Positions 1 through 7,954 of a DNA stretch of 64,000 bases are shown piece by piece. Location: contig NZ_FQZU01000006.1 of NCBI RefSeq assembly GCF_900142135.1, forward strand, positions 124,001-188,000. The letters are read 5' to 3'. Numbering within the stretch: position 1 is the stretch's first letter; each line of letters opens with the position of its first letter. This DNA is from Desulfatibacillum alkenivorans DSM 16219 (GTDB lineage: Bacteria; Desulfobacterota; Desulfobacteria; Desulfobacterales; Desulfatibacillaceae). The notes under the pieces are model-generated. The model saw only the letters and a program-made list of their open reading frames with translations. It made no database searches and was not told the origin of the DNA. A program made the position numbers and the translations under genes.

Positions 1-432
1 CTGGCCCTCAAAGCCATGGGCAAGCCCCTGCCGTCCTGCGCTTATTTGATGAGCCCCTGGGTGAACCTGGCGGACAACGATTTGCATTTTAAGGCGCCTT
101 TCACCAAACGCACCGACATTGCCGACTGGTTTTGCCACTTCATGTCCCACATGTACGTGGGGAAGGGCGATCCCGCCCATCCGTTTATCTCGCCAATCTT
201 TGGGGACTTTCAAGGCCTGCCGCCCTTATTCGTGACCGTGGGAAAATACGAGCCTTTGTGCAGACAAGCAAAGGAGTTGGCGGAAAGAGCGCAGATAGCC
301 GGGGTGGACGTGACCTTCAAACCCTATCGCAGCCCCATCCACGTGCTTCAGGCTCTGGCCCCGTTTTCCAAAAAAATCCACGGCCTCTTGGCCAAAGGCG
401 GCGACTTCATTCACGAGCATTGCCCGGCCTAA
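1..432 (+). CDS. Alpha/beta hydrolase (HSL-type esterase/lipase), 5' truncated
   Basis: The gene enters from the left edge and the reading frame is open from base 1, so only the C-terminal ~143 residues are present. The LMSPWVNLA segment, the VGKYEPL segment and the following ELAERAQIAGVDVTFKPY stretch match the C-terminal half of hormone-sensitive-lipase-type carboxylesterases. SPIHVLQ supplies the catalytic His. The acid is probably the Glu in YEPL, where many relatives carry Asp. The HGGG oxyanion motif and the nucleophile Ser (GDSAGG type) lie outside the window. The substrate is probably a short acyl ester but cannot be read from here. The TAA stop is followed by repeat-rich DNA. Confidence 0.8.
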   Translation: MALKAMGKPLPSCAYLMSPWVNLADNDLHFKAPFTKRTDIADWFCHFMSHMYVGKGDPAHPFISPIFGDFQGLPPLFVTVGKYEPLCRQAKELAERAQIAGVDVTFKPYRSPIHVLQALAPFSKKIHGLLAKGGDFIHEHCPA

Positions 433-463
433 ACAGTGCAGTCTCTGCCTACCAGGCTTCTCG

Positions 464-484
464 TTCCCATGCTTTGCGTGGGAA
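464..484 (+). repeat. Type C hairpin (TTCCCATGC/GCGTGGGAA)
   Basis: Nine-base arms close on a TTT loop with one T-G pair. The same hairpin occurs at 42246, 48669, 52454 and 52892, and inverted at 63072. A half copy lies at 41591. Confidence 0.75.
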
Positions 485-565
485 TGAATATTTAACATTT
501 TGAAATCAAAGCTGTTTCGGGCATCGGCGATGCAACAATAAACCGCCGAAGATATTGGGCGGCCG

Positions 566-586
566 CGGCAGGGCAGTATCCTGCCG
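566..586 (+). repeat. Type A hairpin, 9-nt loop
   Basis: Arms CGGCAG/CTGCCG enclose the loop GGCAGTATC. A small GCGC-GATA-GCGC stem follows at once. The loop matches those at 41680, 42132, 35767 and 48744, while the stem sequence differs. Confidence 0.65.
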
Positions 587-760
587 GGGCGCGATAGCGC
601 GTTTGGTTCGACCCCTCGGTTGATAGAATCCACCGATGCCATGCGAATGGAAAAGGTGTCCAAAACCAAACAAAAGTCGTAATTCAATCAACTTAATGCG
701 TCCGCCGAACAGTCCCGATTTCCATAATCTATTCGGGCCGCGCCTACTGTTGCTTCGCAA

Positions 761-787
761 CACTGGCAGCAAACTACGCTGCCAGTG
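761..787 (+). repeat. Type G hairpin (CACTGGCAGC arms)
   Basis: A perfect 10-bp stem with a 7-nt loop AAACTAC, followed by GCCACCC. A near copy with loop AATCAAC is at 10813-10839. In both places a GTAG-headed REP-like unit follows about 80-100 bases later, so the two form a composite. Confidence 0.7.
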
Positions 788-864
788 CCACCCTATGATC
801 CTATTCTATCAGCATTGCATGCCGCGGCTGGTGCGGCATTTGTCACTGAGGTTGAATTTGATTT

Positions 865-908
865 GTAGCGGCAGGCCCCCGTGCCTGCCTTGGCCGCGCA
901 ATGCGCGG
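865..908 (+). repeat. GTAG-headed REP-like unit (type D)
   Basis: The tetranucleotide GTAG (865-868) precedes a stem GGCAGGC/GCCTGCC with loop CCCCGT. A second stem CCGCGC/GCGCGG (894-908) follows. GTAG at the foot of a hairpin is the hallmark of REP sequences handled by RAYT transposases. Related units are at 10914, 35921, 42008, 52557, 52995, 62923 and 63240. Confidence 0.65.
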
Positions 909-1003
909 ACAAATGGAGCCCGCAGGAGGGACGCGGCGGCATTGCTTCATTACTCCAATTTGCTTGAACTTGGTCTGGCGCCGCTGAGCTTTTCCTGTCA
1001 ATG

Positions 1004-2098
1004 TTACTCTTTGGCGGCCGCCGGGCTGGGCTGCAGTTCTTTTAATGCTTCCCGCATCCATTTTGCGGTCACGGCGTGGCCGTATGGGCTGTAGTGGGCG
1101 CCCATGCTTTTATAGCGTAGCAGTTCCTTGGGCGCAGTCTTTGAGTCGATGAACATCCTGCGGGCTTCGTCCGGAGGCAATTGGCGGAAGTATTCTGTAA
1201 AATCAAAGTAGTGATAGCCTGCGGCCTCAAGCTCCCTGTTCATGATGCTGAAAAAGGGAATGTCGGCCTTCATCCCGCCCGCCGTAGGCAGCCGCACAAT
1301 GGCCATAGGCGCTCCTTTGGATTGAGCCATCGCCTGCATCTCTTGGAAAATGGCCATGACCGTTGCCAGCAGGTCCCTCTGGGTCTTGTAGACCCCCTCC
1401 GGCTTGTCTCGCCGGATTAACATTTCACGCGCCTTTCCCGCGGCCCGAACAAGCCCCAGATCGGACCACCACGCCGTCTTGCTCCAAAAACCCGGATACG
1501 GGTCGGGCGCAGGGGCGTTCATGGTATGCAGGCGGCCGTCTTTCACCTGCATCCACGGCTTGGGATAAATATCAAACCGGTCCGCGTTCATGCGGCTGAT
1601 GTCCGCATCAATAAAGCAGACCAACAGCATGTCATAGTCGAAATGGGACCATTCCTTGCGATGCCAGAGATGCATCTGGTCCAGGCCGTAACCCCCCTGG
1701 CCCATGTTCATCACTTCCAGATCAGGCGAGGACGCCTCCAGCCTGGCGCAGAACGATTCATCGTCCCCGACCCCGTAGCCCAGGGTGAAGGAGTCCCCCA
1801 CGCAGACGATGCGGGTTTTCCCTTCCGGCGCCTTGCGGGCGAAGTCGTGGTTTGCGCGAAATCCCTGATTGTTGATGGTGAGGCTTCTGCCCGGCCCGTA
1901 CATGTCGGGGATGACGATCCCGGGAATGTTGGACCATCCCAGAATGGGATCATGCCTGCAATGGACGTTCTCGGCGAACAAGGCCGGCCCCAGGGAAGCG
2001 GCGGCCATAAGGAGGATTCGGGCGCAAAGCTCCAGCGCCCCTAAAACAAGCAGTCCCATTAACAGGTAATTGCGGATTGTGCGGGATTGTTTTGCCAT
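1004..2098 (-). CDS. Membrane-anchored SGNH/GDSL-like hydrolase
   Basis: This 364-residue protein has an N-terminal hydrophobic helix (about residues 10-35), probably a signal anchor. It then carries an SGNH-fold block: VCVGDSFTLGYG puts the nucleophile Ser at residue 102, with an NMGQGGYG segment (Gly block) further on. Near the C-terminus HYSPYGHAVTA provides the catalytic His, with Ser where GDSL enzymes often have Asp. Such proteins hydrolyse acyl or acetyl esters on glycans or lipids at the cell surface. The substrate here is unknown. The gene is preceded by only a weak ribosome site and is not closely coupled to nikO. Confidence 0.65.
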   Translation of the reverse strand: MAKQSRTIRNYLLMGLLVLGALELCARILLMAAASLGPALFAENVHCRHDPILGWSNIPGIVIPDMYGPGRSLTINNQGFRANHDFARKAPEGKTRIVCVGDSFTLGYGVGDDESFCARLEASSPDLEVMNMGQGGYGLDQMHLWHRKEWSHFDYDMLLVCFIDADISRMNADRFDIYPKPWMQVKDGRLHTMNAPAPDPYPGFWSKTAWWSDLGLVRAAGKAREMLIRRDKPEGVYKTQRDLLATVMAIFQEMQAMAQSKGAPMAIVRLPTAGGMKADIPFFSIMNRELEAAGYHYFDFTEYFRQLPPDEARRMFIDSKTAPKELLRYKSMGAHYSPYGHAVTAKWMREALKELQPSPAAAKE

Positions 2099-2147
2099 GA
2101 CGCCCGCATTGTATCACGGCGTTTTCAGGCGTCAATAAAAAGTCCGG

Positions 2148-2960
2148 CTATTGGTCGTCTTCATGGGTGTGCACATGCCCTTCGTGGGCGTGGTCATGGC
2201 CGTCATGGGGATGCTCCTGGGCCGCGATCCCGTTGTGCCTGTGAGGCGTCTCTCCCAAGGGGTGGATGTGGGTGTGGGTGTGCAGGGCCGATGAATCGCC
2301 GTAATACATGATCTTGCCCTTTTGCATGCCGAAAAAATCCCGGGTGGTGCGGGCCAGAAAATCGTACTCATGGGAGACGATTAAAAAGGATTTATCCAGC
2401 TTATTCAAAATCTGGATGATGTGCTCCCGGGTGTCCATGTCCAGGCCGGTGGTGGGCTCGTCCAAGAGCAGCACCTCCGGGTCCATGGCCAGGACCGTAG
2501 CGATGGAGACCAGCTTTTTTTCGCCGCCGGAGAGTTTGTAGGATATGCGTTTTTCAAACCCGTTCAGGTCCAGGCTTTCCAGGGTTTGCAAGGCGATTTC
2601 TTTGGCCTCCTTGGGGGACTTGCCCAGGTTTAAAGGGCCGAAAGCCACGTCTTCCAGAACCGTGGGGGAAAACAATTGGTCGTCGGCGTTTTGAAACACG
2701 AAACCCAGTTTGGGCCGCATTTTCTTGAAATCCTTTTCCGACTCCATTTTCTCCCCAAGAATGCGGATGCTGCCGGCGGTGGGCGTCAAAAGCCCCATGA
2801 GCAAATGGAGCAGAGTGGTTTTCCCGCTTCCGTTATGGCCGATAAGTCCCGCTTTTTGGCCGTAATGAAGATGAAACGAAAAATTCTCCAACACGGTCTT
2901 GCCGTCCGGATAGCTGAAAGAAATATCCTGGATTTCAAATATATGGGGATGTGATTCCAT
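2148..2960 (-). CDS. nikO: Nickel/cobalt ECF transporter ATPase with His-rich tail
   Basis: A 270-residue ABC ATPase and the last gene of the nickel importer operon. Walker A GHNGSGKT is at residues 41-48, the Q-loop VFQNADDQLF near 90, the LSGGE signature at 143-147 and Walker B VLLLDEP at 163-169. It powers uptake through the membrane proteins NikM and NikQ. The last ~45 residues form a tail with 14 histidines in HTH, HPH and HDH patterns, longer than the ATPase fold requires. This suggests metal storage or hand-over at the cytoplasmic face. NikO and CbiO cannot be told apart from the ATPase itself; the nickel call rests on the NikK and NikL neighbours. Confidence 0.85.
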   Translation of the reverse strand: MESHPHIFEIQDISFSYPDGKTVLENFSFHLHYGQKAGLIGHNGSGKTTLLHLLMGLLTPTAGSIRILGEKMESEKDFKKMRPKLGFVFQNADDQLFSPTVLEDVAFGPLNLGKSPKEAKEIALQTLESLDLNGFEKRISYKLSGGEKKLVSIATVLAMDPEVLLLDEPTTGLDMDTREHIIQILNKLDKSFLIVSHEYDFLARTTRDFFGMQKGKIMYYGDSSALHTHTHIHPLGETPHRHNGIAAQEHPHDGHDHAHEGHVHTHEDDQ

Positions 2961-3018
2961 TACCGTGGCCCGTCTGGGTTAACCGGTTTGACCCGGCGCG
3001 TTTCAACAGGCCATTGTC

Positions 3019-3771
3019 CTACAATGCCCATTGCCAGATTGCCAGAAAAAAAATAACCAAAGCCAGAAAACCGCCCCAGGCTGCGTCCCGAAAGGTGAAC
3101 TCCATTTCGTCCAGGCAATAAAACTTGCCGGAAAAGCCCCGGCAGACCATGGCCTGATGCACGCGCTCGCCCCGGTCCGCCGCCCTGACCATGAGCATGC
3201 CCACAAGATAGGCGTATGTCCGGTAGGTGTGGAGGTTGGTCCCCGGAGAAAAGCTCCTGATCCTGGCGGCCCGCACCAACTGGTTCAATTCCGCTTCCAG
3301 CACAAAGATGTACCGGTAGGTCAGAAGCAGCAGGGCCGTGAGCTTGACGGGCATTTTTAGGCGGTTCATGGCGTGGCCCAATGTCGCTACGGGCATGGTG
3401 GAGAAAAACACGATGGACCACAGAACAATGGCGTTGGATTTCAGCGTGATGATCGCGCAGAGCCGGATTCCCTCCTTGGCCGCAACCAACGGCCCCAGGT
3501 AAAACCAGGGCGTTCCGTTATACGTAAACGGCAGGACCACCCACAAAAACAGCACCAGCCCGTTCACCAAAGCCAAACGCTTTAATACGGCCAGGGGGTG
3601 AAGCCGGGCCGCAAAGGTCATCAGGACCGCCAGGCCCAAGGCGGCGCCCAATACGTCGAACCGGTCCGCCAGGGCCGCAACCACCGCGAACAAGGTCCCT
3701 ACAATCACTCGTACCCGCGGGTCCAGCCGATGCACTGGGGATTCGCCGAATGCAAAGGTTTCCGCTATCAA
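3019..3771 (-). CDS. nikQ: Nickel/cobalt ECF transporter T component
   Basis: A 250-residue integral membrane protein of the CbiQ/EcfT family, with several hydrophobic segments and the coupling-helix motif RAARIRSFSPG, which docks on the ATPase. The call uses a TTG start at 3769-3771. This overlaps the stop codon of nikL by three bases and lies downstream of a GGAG-type site, so translation is probably coupled. Gene order (nikL before, nikO after) matches the known nikKMLQO type. Confidence 0.87.
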   Translation of the reverse strand: MIAETFAFGESPVHRLDPRVRVIVGTLFAVVAALADRFDVLGAALGLAVLMTFAARLHPLAVLKRLALVNGLVLFLWVVLPFTYNGTPWFYLGPLVAAKEGIRLCAIITLKSNAIVLWSIVFFSTMPVATLGHAMNRLKMPVKLTALLLLTYRYIFVLEAELNQLVRAARIRSFSPGTNLHTYRTYAYLVGMLMVRAADRGERVHQAMVCRGFSGKFYCLDEMEFTFRDAAWGGFLALVIFFLAIWQWAL

Positions 3772-4403
3772 GCCTTTTCCAGCTCCTTGATCTTCCGGCG
3801 ATAATGGAAATACGCCGCTACGCCCGCCAGCCCAAGAATATACCCGATTCCCCCAAAGACGTCCGAGGCCTGGGGTTCGGTTTCCCTCTCCTGCGCTTCC
3901 ACCAGCAACCGGGTGATGGGCTTGAGTTTCTTGTCCAAAGCCTTTTCAACAATGGCCTGGATTTCTTCCGCGTTGGCGCCCGGCGCCGTTTGAGCGGGAG
4001 AGACGGAAGTGGTTTGCATAGCCGGCTGGGCGGCGTCCTCTTGGGCAGGCTCCTCCGTTGCCGCAGCGACAGGTTCGTCTCCCATGGCGTCCAGAATTTC
4101 GTCCAGGGAAATAGTCCAGGCGTTGGCGTGCCCCATGGTGGCGTCCAGTTCGATCACCAAGGCGGTTTTTTTGGGGATTTTAAACGAAAACTCGCCCGCG
4201 TCGTTGGTCACGCCTTCCAGAAGCAGGTTTTTATCCTCGTCATAGACAAAGACTTTGCCGTTTTTCACCATTTTTCCGCCCGAGAATTTGCTTTCGGTAA
4301 AGACCGTATCGCCTTCCAGCCAGGCGAAAATGTTTACCTTATGAGCATAGGCCATGCCCGACAGTATGAGGAAAATTCCCAGGGCTGCAAACAGTTTTTT
4401 CAT
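3768..4403 (-). CDS. nikL: NikL-like periplasmic/anchored component of nickel importer
   Basis: A 211-residue protein with a signal peptide (MKKLFAALGIFLILSGMAYA) and mature N-terminal His. It has a beta-rich domain resembling the carboxypeptidase-regulatory fold (VTNDAGEFSFKIP, ALVIELDATMGHANAW), an Ala/Glu/Pro-rich linker, and one C-terminal membrane helix ending in basic residues (YRRKIKELEK). NikL-type proteins accompany NikM and NikQ in ECF nickel importers that lack NikN. The exposed N-terminal His and the MGHA segment could bind metal. Assignment relies on architecture and operon position. Confidence 0.75.
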   Translation of the reverse strand: MKKLFAALGIFLILSGMAYAHKVNIFAWLEGDTVFTESKFSGGKMVKNGKVFVYDEDKNLLLEGVTNDAGEFSFKIPKKTALVIELDATMGHANAWTISLDEILDAMGDEPVAAATEEPAQEDAAQPAMQTTSVSPAQTAPGANAEEIQAIVEKALDKKLKPITRLLVEAQERETEPQASDVFGGIGYILGLAGVAAYFHYRRKIKELEKA

Positions 4404-4417
4404 GATATCGCCTTCCG

Positions 4418-5020
4418 TTATTGGGCGCCGGGAAGCATGCCCGGCTGAACCTTTCTTAAAAACTCAATGCATATAACCGAAAACACGCCCTCCGCAATCA
4501 TAATGACGACGTGGGCGCCCAAAACCGCCGCAGCGGCTTCGAAGAAGTTTTCCTCCGTCAAAAACAGCGCCAAAGCCACCAGCACTCCGGATAAAAGCAC
4601 GGAGAAAAAACCGCAGGCAAACGCTCCGGCCATACCCATGGGACCGCCTTTAGCAACGATCTTCCCGAAAACCAGGTAGCAAAATACGGCGGGCGCCGCC
4701 ATGACGACCGTGTTGACGCCCAGGGTGGTGATTCCCCCAAACTGGAACAGCACGGCCTGCAGCATGAGCGCCACCGCGATGGCGGGAAAAGCCGTCCACC
4801 CGAGGAGCAGGCCCAGTATACCGTTTAAAATCAGATGCGCGCTGGACACGCCGATGGGAACGTGCACCAGGGAAGCCACAAAAAATCCCGCTGACAAAAC
4901 CGCCGCCCGGGGAATTTTCTCAAAATCCAGCTTTTTCAGCCCGTACGCGGTCCCGGCGACGGCGACGGCCGCTCCCGCCGCCAACACCGGGCCGGACAAA
5001 ACTCCTTCGGAAATATGCAT
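4418..5020 (-). CDS. nikM: Nickel/cobalt ECF transporter S component (CbiM/NikM)
   Basis: A 200-residue multi-span membrane protein beginning MHISEGVLSG. The free N-terminus with His2 is the metal ligand set typical of CbiM/NikM. The segment VPIGVSSAHLILNGILG carries a further conserved His. The length fits the short CbiM form without a fused NikN domain. It lies between nikK upstream and nikL downstream. It is the substrate-specificity subunit that binds and releases the metal. Confidence 0.9.
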   Translation of the reverse strand: MHISEGVLSGPVLAAGAAVAVAGTAYGLKKLDFEKIPRAAVLSAGFFVASLVHVPIGVSSAHLILNGILGLLLGWTAFPAIAVALMLQAVLFQFGGITTLGVNTVVMAAPAVFCYLVFGKIVAKGGPMGMAGAFACGFFSVLLSGVLVALALFLTEENFFEAAAAVLGAHVVIMIAEGVFSVICIEFLRKVQPGMLPGAQ

Positions 5021-5104
5021 GATTCCTCATTATACAAATAGTTAGACCCAGGAAGGTTGTTTACCTTCCCGGGCCTTTCAAATCAATGCAAAAGACTTGT
5101 TTGA

Positions 5105-5869
5105 TTAAAAATCTTCAAACTTCACCCAGATGACGGCGCCCAGCTCCACGTCCTTATCCTGGCCTTCGAACTTCAGTTGATAGTCCGCGGTGTTGAGCGC
5201 TGCAAATCCCCACCAGCCGGCAAAAGGAGCGGCGTAGGTGAACACGCCGTTGCCGTCAGCCTTGATGGTCTGGGTGACCATATAATCCGTGGGAGCTTCC
5301 TTTTTGCCGTCCTTGTTGTAGTATTCCACTTCCACTTCCGCGTAAGGCACAACCTTGCCGTCCAGCTTCACGACGCCTTGGAACACGTTGCCCTTGTATT
5401 GGGCGAAAGGCTTGGCCAAAGGCACGATTTCCGTCTTGAGGCCCAGCTCTTCGTCCCAGCCTTCGTCATCGCCGAAAGCTGTCACAACGGTCTTGGTGTA
5501 ATGGATGATAAAGCAGTCTTCGGCGGGCTCCCAATAGGGAACAGGCTCCATAACGAAAGCGTAAACGCCGGGCCGCTTGATCTGATATTCGGCCTTCCAT
5601 GCGGGATGGTCCATCACCTTGGAGGCTTTCAGGCTTTTGGCCAGGTCCGTGGTTTTGCCTTCATGAGCCACGGTGAAAGACTTGGGGGCGACCAGCTCCA
5701 TGCCAATCAGTTCCATGGGATGGGAAAAGGACAGGTCCAGGGTGATGGTGCGGTCGTCGTCCTGCATGACCATGTTGTCGGACGGAATCACCATGCCGTA
5801 ATGGGCGAAGGCGGAACCGCAAAACAAACAGACCAGGGCCAATGCGCTCAGCAAGCAAATTTTCTTCAT
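5105..5869 (-). CDS. nikK: NikK-like DUF4198 periplasmic metal-binding protein
   Basis: A 254-residue protein with a clear signal peptide ending SAFA and a mature N-terminus beginning HYGMVIPSDN. It is built as the DUF4198/NikK family: an N-terminal beta domain with a conserved SFSHPMELIGMELV segment and a C-terminal Ig-like domain (GVVKLDGKVVPYAEVEVEYYN ... WGFAAL). It is probably the periplasmic nickel receptor of the ECF importer. It is first in the operon, with a strong ribosome site AAGGAG seven bases before the ATG. The cognate enzymes would be [NiFe]-hydrogenases or CO dehydrogenase, which are not in this window. Confidence 0.85.
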   Translation of the reverse strand: MKKICLLSALALVCLFCGSAFAHYGMVIPSDNMVMQDDDRTITLDLSFSHPMELIGMELVAPKSFTVAHEGKTTDLAKSLKASKVMDHPAWKAEYQIKRPGVYAFVMEPVPYWEPAEDCFIIHYTKTVVTAFGDDEGWDEELGLKTEIVPLAKPFAQYKGNVFQGVVKLDGKVVPYAEVEVEYYNKDGKKEAPTDYMVTQTIKADGNGVFTYAAPFAGWWGFAALNTADYQLKFEGQDKDVELGAVIWVKFEDF

Positions 5870-6060
5870 GTTCTCGCTCCTTAAAAATAAGTGGTTTGGT
5901 TAAGTATACTGCTATGAAAATAAAGCAAACGCCGTATAAACAAAAAAAGGCCAACCCCTTTTTTGCAAAAAAGGATTGGCCTTCATGACCGTTATTCAAG
6001 TATTTGTCGCTGCCGCCCCCGATGTCTCGGGAGTTGGAAAGACTTCTGTCTTGCCGATTA
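5870..6060 (-). ncRNA. Candidate structured leader (attenuator/riboswitch) of nik operon
   Basis: The predicted nik transcript starts near 6060 and has a ~190-nt leader before nikK. Reading the minus strand it contains a hairpin AAGAC-AGAA-GTCTT, a hairpin CCCGA-GACA-TCGGG, a G/C-rich linker and then an intrinsic terminator (5942-5983), followed by the nikK ribosome site. This layout is that of a metal- or cofactor-sensing attenuator. I could not match it to the cobalamin box or with confidence to the NiCo aptamer. Confidence 0.55.
5942..5983 (-). terminator. Intrinsic terminator inside the nik leader
   Basis: On the minus strand arms AAGGCCAA/TTGGCCTT plus inner CCTTTTTT/AAAAAAGG close on a 2-nt loop and are followed by TTTTTTT. 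It sits between the promoter and nikK, so it should end transcription unless disrupted. Confidence 0.75.
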
Positions 6061-6067
6061 TGCTGAG

Positions 6068-6096
6068 AATACAACAAAACTTCCCGGAAATGTCAA
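6068..6096 (-). promoter_or_regulatory. Sigma-70-type promoter of the nik operon
   Basis: On the minus strand TTGACA (6091-6096) and TGTATT (6068-6073) are separated by exactly 17 bases. This predicts a start near 6060 and a ~190-nt leader to nikK. Confidence 0.65.
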
Positions 6097-6107
6097 CCTA
6101 AAATATT

Positions 6108-6469
6108 CACCGCCGAACCGCCGCATTGGAAATCGGCAGCCTCCGGCGGCGAACTGAAAAACCACAGCCTCCGGCGGCCCGCTTTTGAAAAAGCGGGGCA
6201 AATCTTTTTAAATGGCGTTTTACGCAAAACAGGAGGGTGGGGCGGCCATTCCCGGGCCTTCTTTTCGGGAGTCCGCTCCCCAATTCCGGGTAGGGCAAGC
6301 CCTGCGGCAAAGAATCAAATGCAACCTTTGCGGCAAAACTATCCGGCCAGCCCCGGCATTGCATGCCGCGGCTGGCCTCTGTGACTTCGGCGCTGCAAGT
6401 ATAGTGGAGCACTGCCAAGTACGGCTGGCCGGAAGGTATTCCGGTGGACGCCCGCAATTTCTATAGCGG
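6108..6469. repeat. Repeat-containing intergenic region
   Basis: No gene is visible. GCCTCCGGCGGC occurs twice (near 6137 and 6167), followed by a stem CCCGCTTTT/AAAGCGGG. Near 6353-6375 a CCGGCATTGCATGCCG palindrome with flanking GCGGCTGG resembles sequences at 813-835 and 35850. Confidence 0.6.
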
Positions 6470-6904
6470 TCACCCTTCGTCTTGAATCTCGCCGTTCAGC
6501 AGGGCCTGGATCACGGCTTTGACGTGTTCGATGGGCGCGTCGGTTTTGCAGCCGGGGCAGCAGGAGGCCATGCGCTCCCAGTTTTTTTCGTCTCTGAGGA
6601 CGGCTTCCAGGAATGGCCATTTGCGGCACATTTTGGGTTTGACCGGATGGATGGAGCATTTGTCCGTAAAGAAGACGCATTTGCCGTCTTCTCCCTGGGC
6701 CAGGACCGGCTTTCCTCCAGAAAGCTGGCAGTATTCCTCCCTGACCGTCTCGGGCGATTTGCCGATAAACTCGGCGATGGCCTGGATGTCCGTTTCCGTT
6801 ACGTAGGTGCCGCCGTAGCCCTGGCAGCATTTGCCGCACATGGTGCATTCAAAAATGTCTGTCGATTTGAGTTCTTTCAATTCCGATCCAAAATATGATT
6901 CCAC
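6470..6904 (-). CDS. YkgJ-family cysteine-cluster protein
   Basis: A 144-residue protein with the UPF0153/YkgJ pattern: FECTMCGKCCQGYGG near residues 18-32, then CVFFTDKCSIHPVKPKMCRKWPF and a late CCPGC. The conserved cysteines probably bind a metal or an Fe-S or zinc centre. The biochemical role of the family is not established. It begins five bases after recR ends, so it is likely co-transcribed with dnaX-ybaB-recR, although no recombination function can be inferred. Confidence 0.75.
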   Translation of the reverse strand: MESYFGSELKELKSTDIFECTMCGKCCQGYGGTYVTETDIQAIAEFIGKSPETVREEYCQLSGGKPVLAQGEDGKCVFFTDKCSIHPVKPKMCRKWPFLEAVLRDEKNWERMASCCPGCKTDAPIEHVKAVIQALLNGEIQDEG

Positions 6905-6909
6905 CCGGC

Positions 6910-7509
6910 CTATAGGCAGTGCCGGGAGTCCAAGGCCCTTTTAAGCGTTAATGCGTCTGTGTATTTCAGGTCGCCCCCGATGGGAACGCCCGAGGCTATG
7001 CGAGTGACTTTTACGCCCGAACCCTCGAGGACCTGGCGCAAATAATTGGCGGTGGATTCCCCCTCCACGCTGGTGCCCGTGGCCACAACCACTTCCTTGA
7101 TTTTTCCCTTTTTCAACCTCTCCACAAGCTCGCGAATGCGCAGGTTGTCCGGCCCCACGCCGTTCATGGGCGACAAGCACCCCTGCAACACGTGATACCT
7201 CCCCTTGAACGCCCCGGATTTTTCCAGGGCCACCATGTCCGTGCCTTGCTCCACCACGCAGACCACGTCCTGATCCCGGGTTGCGTCCCGGCAGATGTGG
7301 CACGGATCCGAGTCGGCCAGGCCGTAGCAGACCGAGCACAGCCGGACCGTTTCCTTGGCTTCGGATATGGACTCAGCCAACGCCTGGGCGTCCTTGACCG
7401 ATCCTCTAAGAATATGGAGGGCCAGGCGTTCGGCGGTTTTCTCCCCGATTCCGGGCAGCTTGGATAGCTGTTTGATCAGATTGACCAGGCTGGGAGGGTA
7501 AAAGGACAT
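6910..7509 (-). CDS. recR: Recombination protein RecR
   Basis: A 199-residue protein of normal RecR length. It has an N-terminal helix-hairpin-helix (LSKLPGIGEKTAERLALHIL), a four-Cys zinc finger (CSVCYGLADSDPCHIC) and a Toprim domain (VVCVVEQGTDMVALE; VVVATGTSVEGESTANYL). It ends with a segment placing the Walker-like GVPIGGDLKYTDALTLKRAL. With RecF and RecO it loads RecA at gaps. It lies downstream of the YbaB-like gene and dnaX, the classical dnaX-ybaB-recR order. Confidence 0.95.
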   Translation of the reverse strand: MSFYPPSLVNLIKQLSKLPGIGEKTAERLALHILRGSVKDAQALAESISEAKETVRLCSVCYGLADSDPCHICRDATRDQDVVCVVEQGTDMVALEKSGAFKGRYHVLQGCLSPMNGVGPDNLRIRELVERLKKGKIKEVVVATGTSVEGESTANYLRQVLEGSGVKVTRIASGVPIGGDLKYTDALTLKRALDSRHCL

Positions 7510-7537
7510 GAAAGGAAAAACCTTTTTAACAAAAAAA

Positions 7538-7852
7538 TTAGAACAGGCCGGGAATGTTCATGCCGCCCGTGAGCTTGCCCATTTCGCCTTGCACCATGTC
7601 CTGGCTTTTGTTCAGGCCTTCGTTCACGGCCGCCAAAACCATGTCCTGGAGCATTTCCACGTCTTCAGGGTCAACCACTTCCTTCTCGATTTCAATGGAC
7701 AGAACCTGCTGCTTGCCGTTCACAACCACCTTGACCATGCCGCCCCCCGCGGAGGCTTCCACGGTCTTGTCCCCCAGTTCCTCCTGAAGCTTGGCCATCT
7801 GGTTCTGGAGCTTTTGAGCCTGCTTCATGATGTTGCCCATTCCCTTTTTCAT
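7538..7852 (-). CDS. YbaB/EbfC nucleoid-associated protein
   Basis: A ~104-residue small basic/acidic helical protein: [46 protein letters not shown] is the family core. The start at 7852 was chosen because AAGGAGG lies five bases upstream. A farther upstream ATG at 7870 precedes that ribosome site. It binds DNA as a dimer and is often encoded between dnaX and recR, as here. The C-terminus is rich in Gly and Met. Confidence 0.9.
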   Translation of the reverse strand: MKKGMGNIMKQAQKLQNQMAKLQEELGDKTVEASAGGGMVKVVVNGKQQVLSIEIEKEVVDPEDVEMLQDMVLAAVNEGLNKSQDMVQGEMGKLTGGMNIPGLF

Positions 7853-7954
7853 GCATTCCTCCTTGTGCAAATAATGCTGGCGCCAGGCAACGCCCGGCCG
7901 CCAGTGTATTGCGTATTATTTTGGCTCCCGGTTTTTTGGAACCAGGTTCCTATA

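Larger units (their letters stand above)
433..1003. repeat. Repeat-filled intergenic region
   Basis: No credible gene is visible; open frames here lack ribosome sites and run through hairpins. The stretch holds, in order, a CCCATGC/GCGTGGG hairpin (464-484), a 9-nt-loop hairpin (566-586) followed by a small GCGC stem, a CACTGGCAGC hairpin (761-787) and a GTAG-headed REP-like unit (865-908). All four kinds recur elsewhere in the window. Confidence 0.75.
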
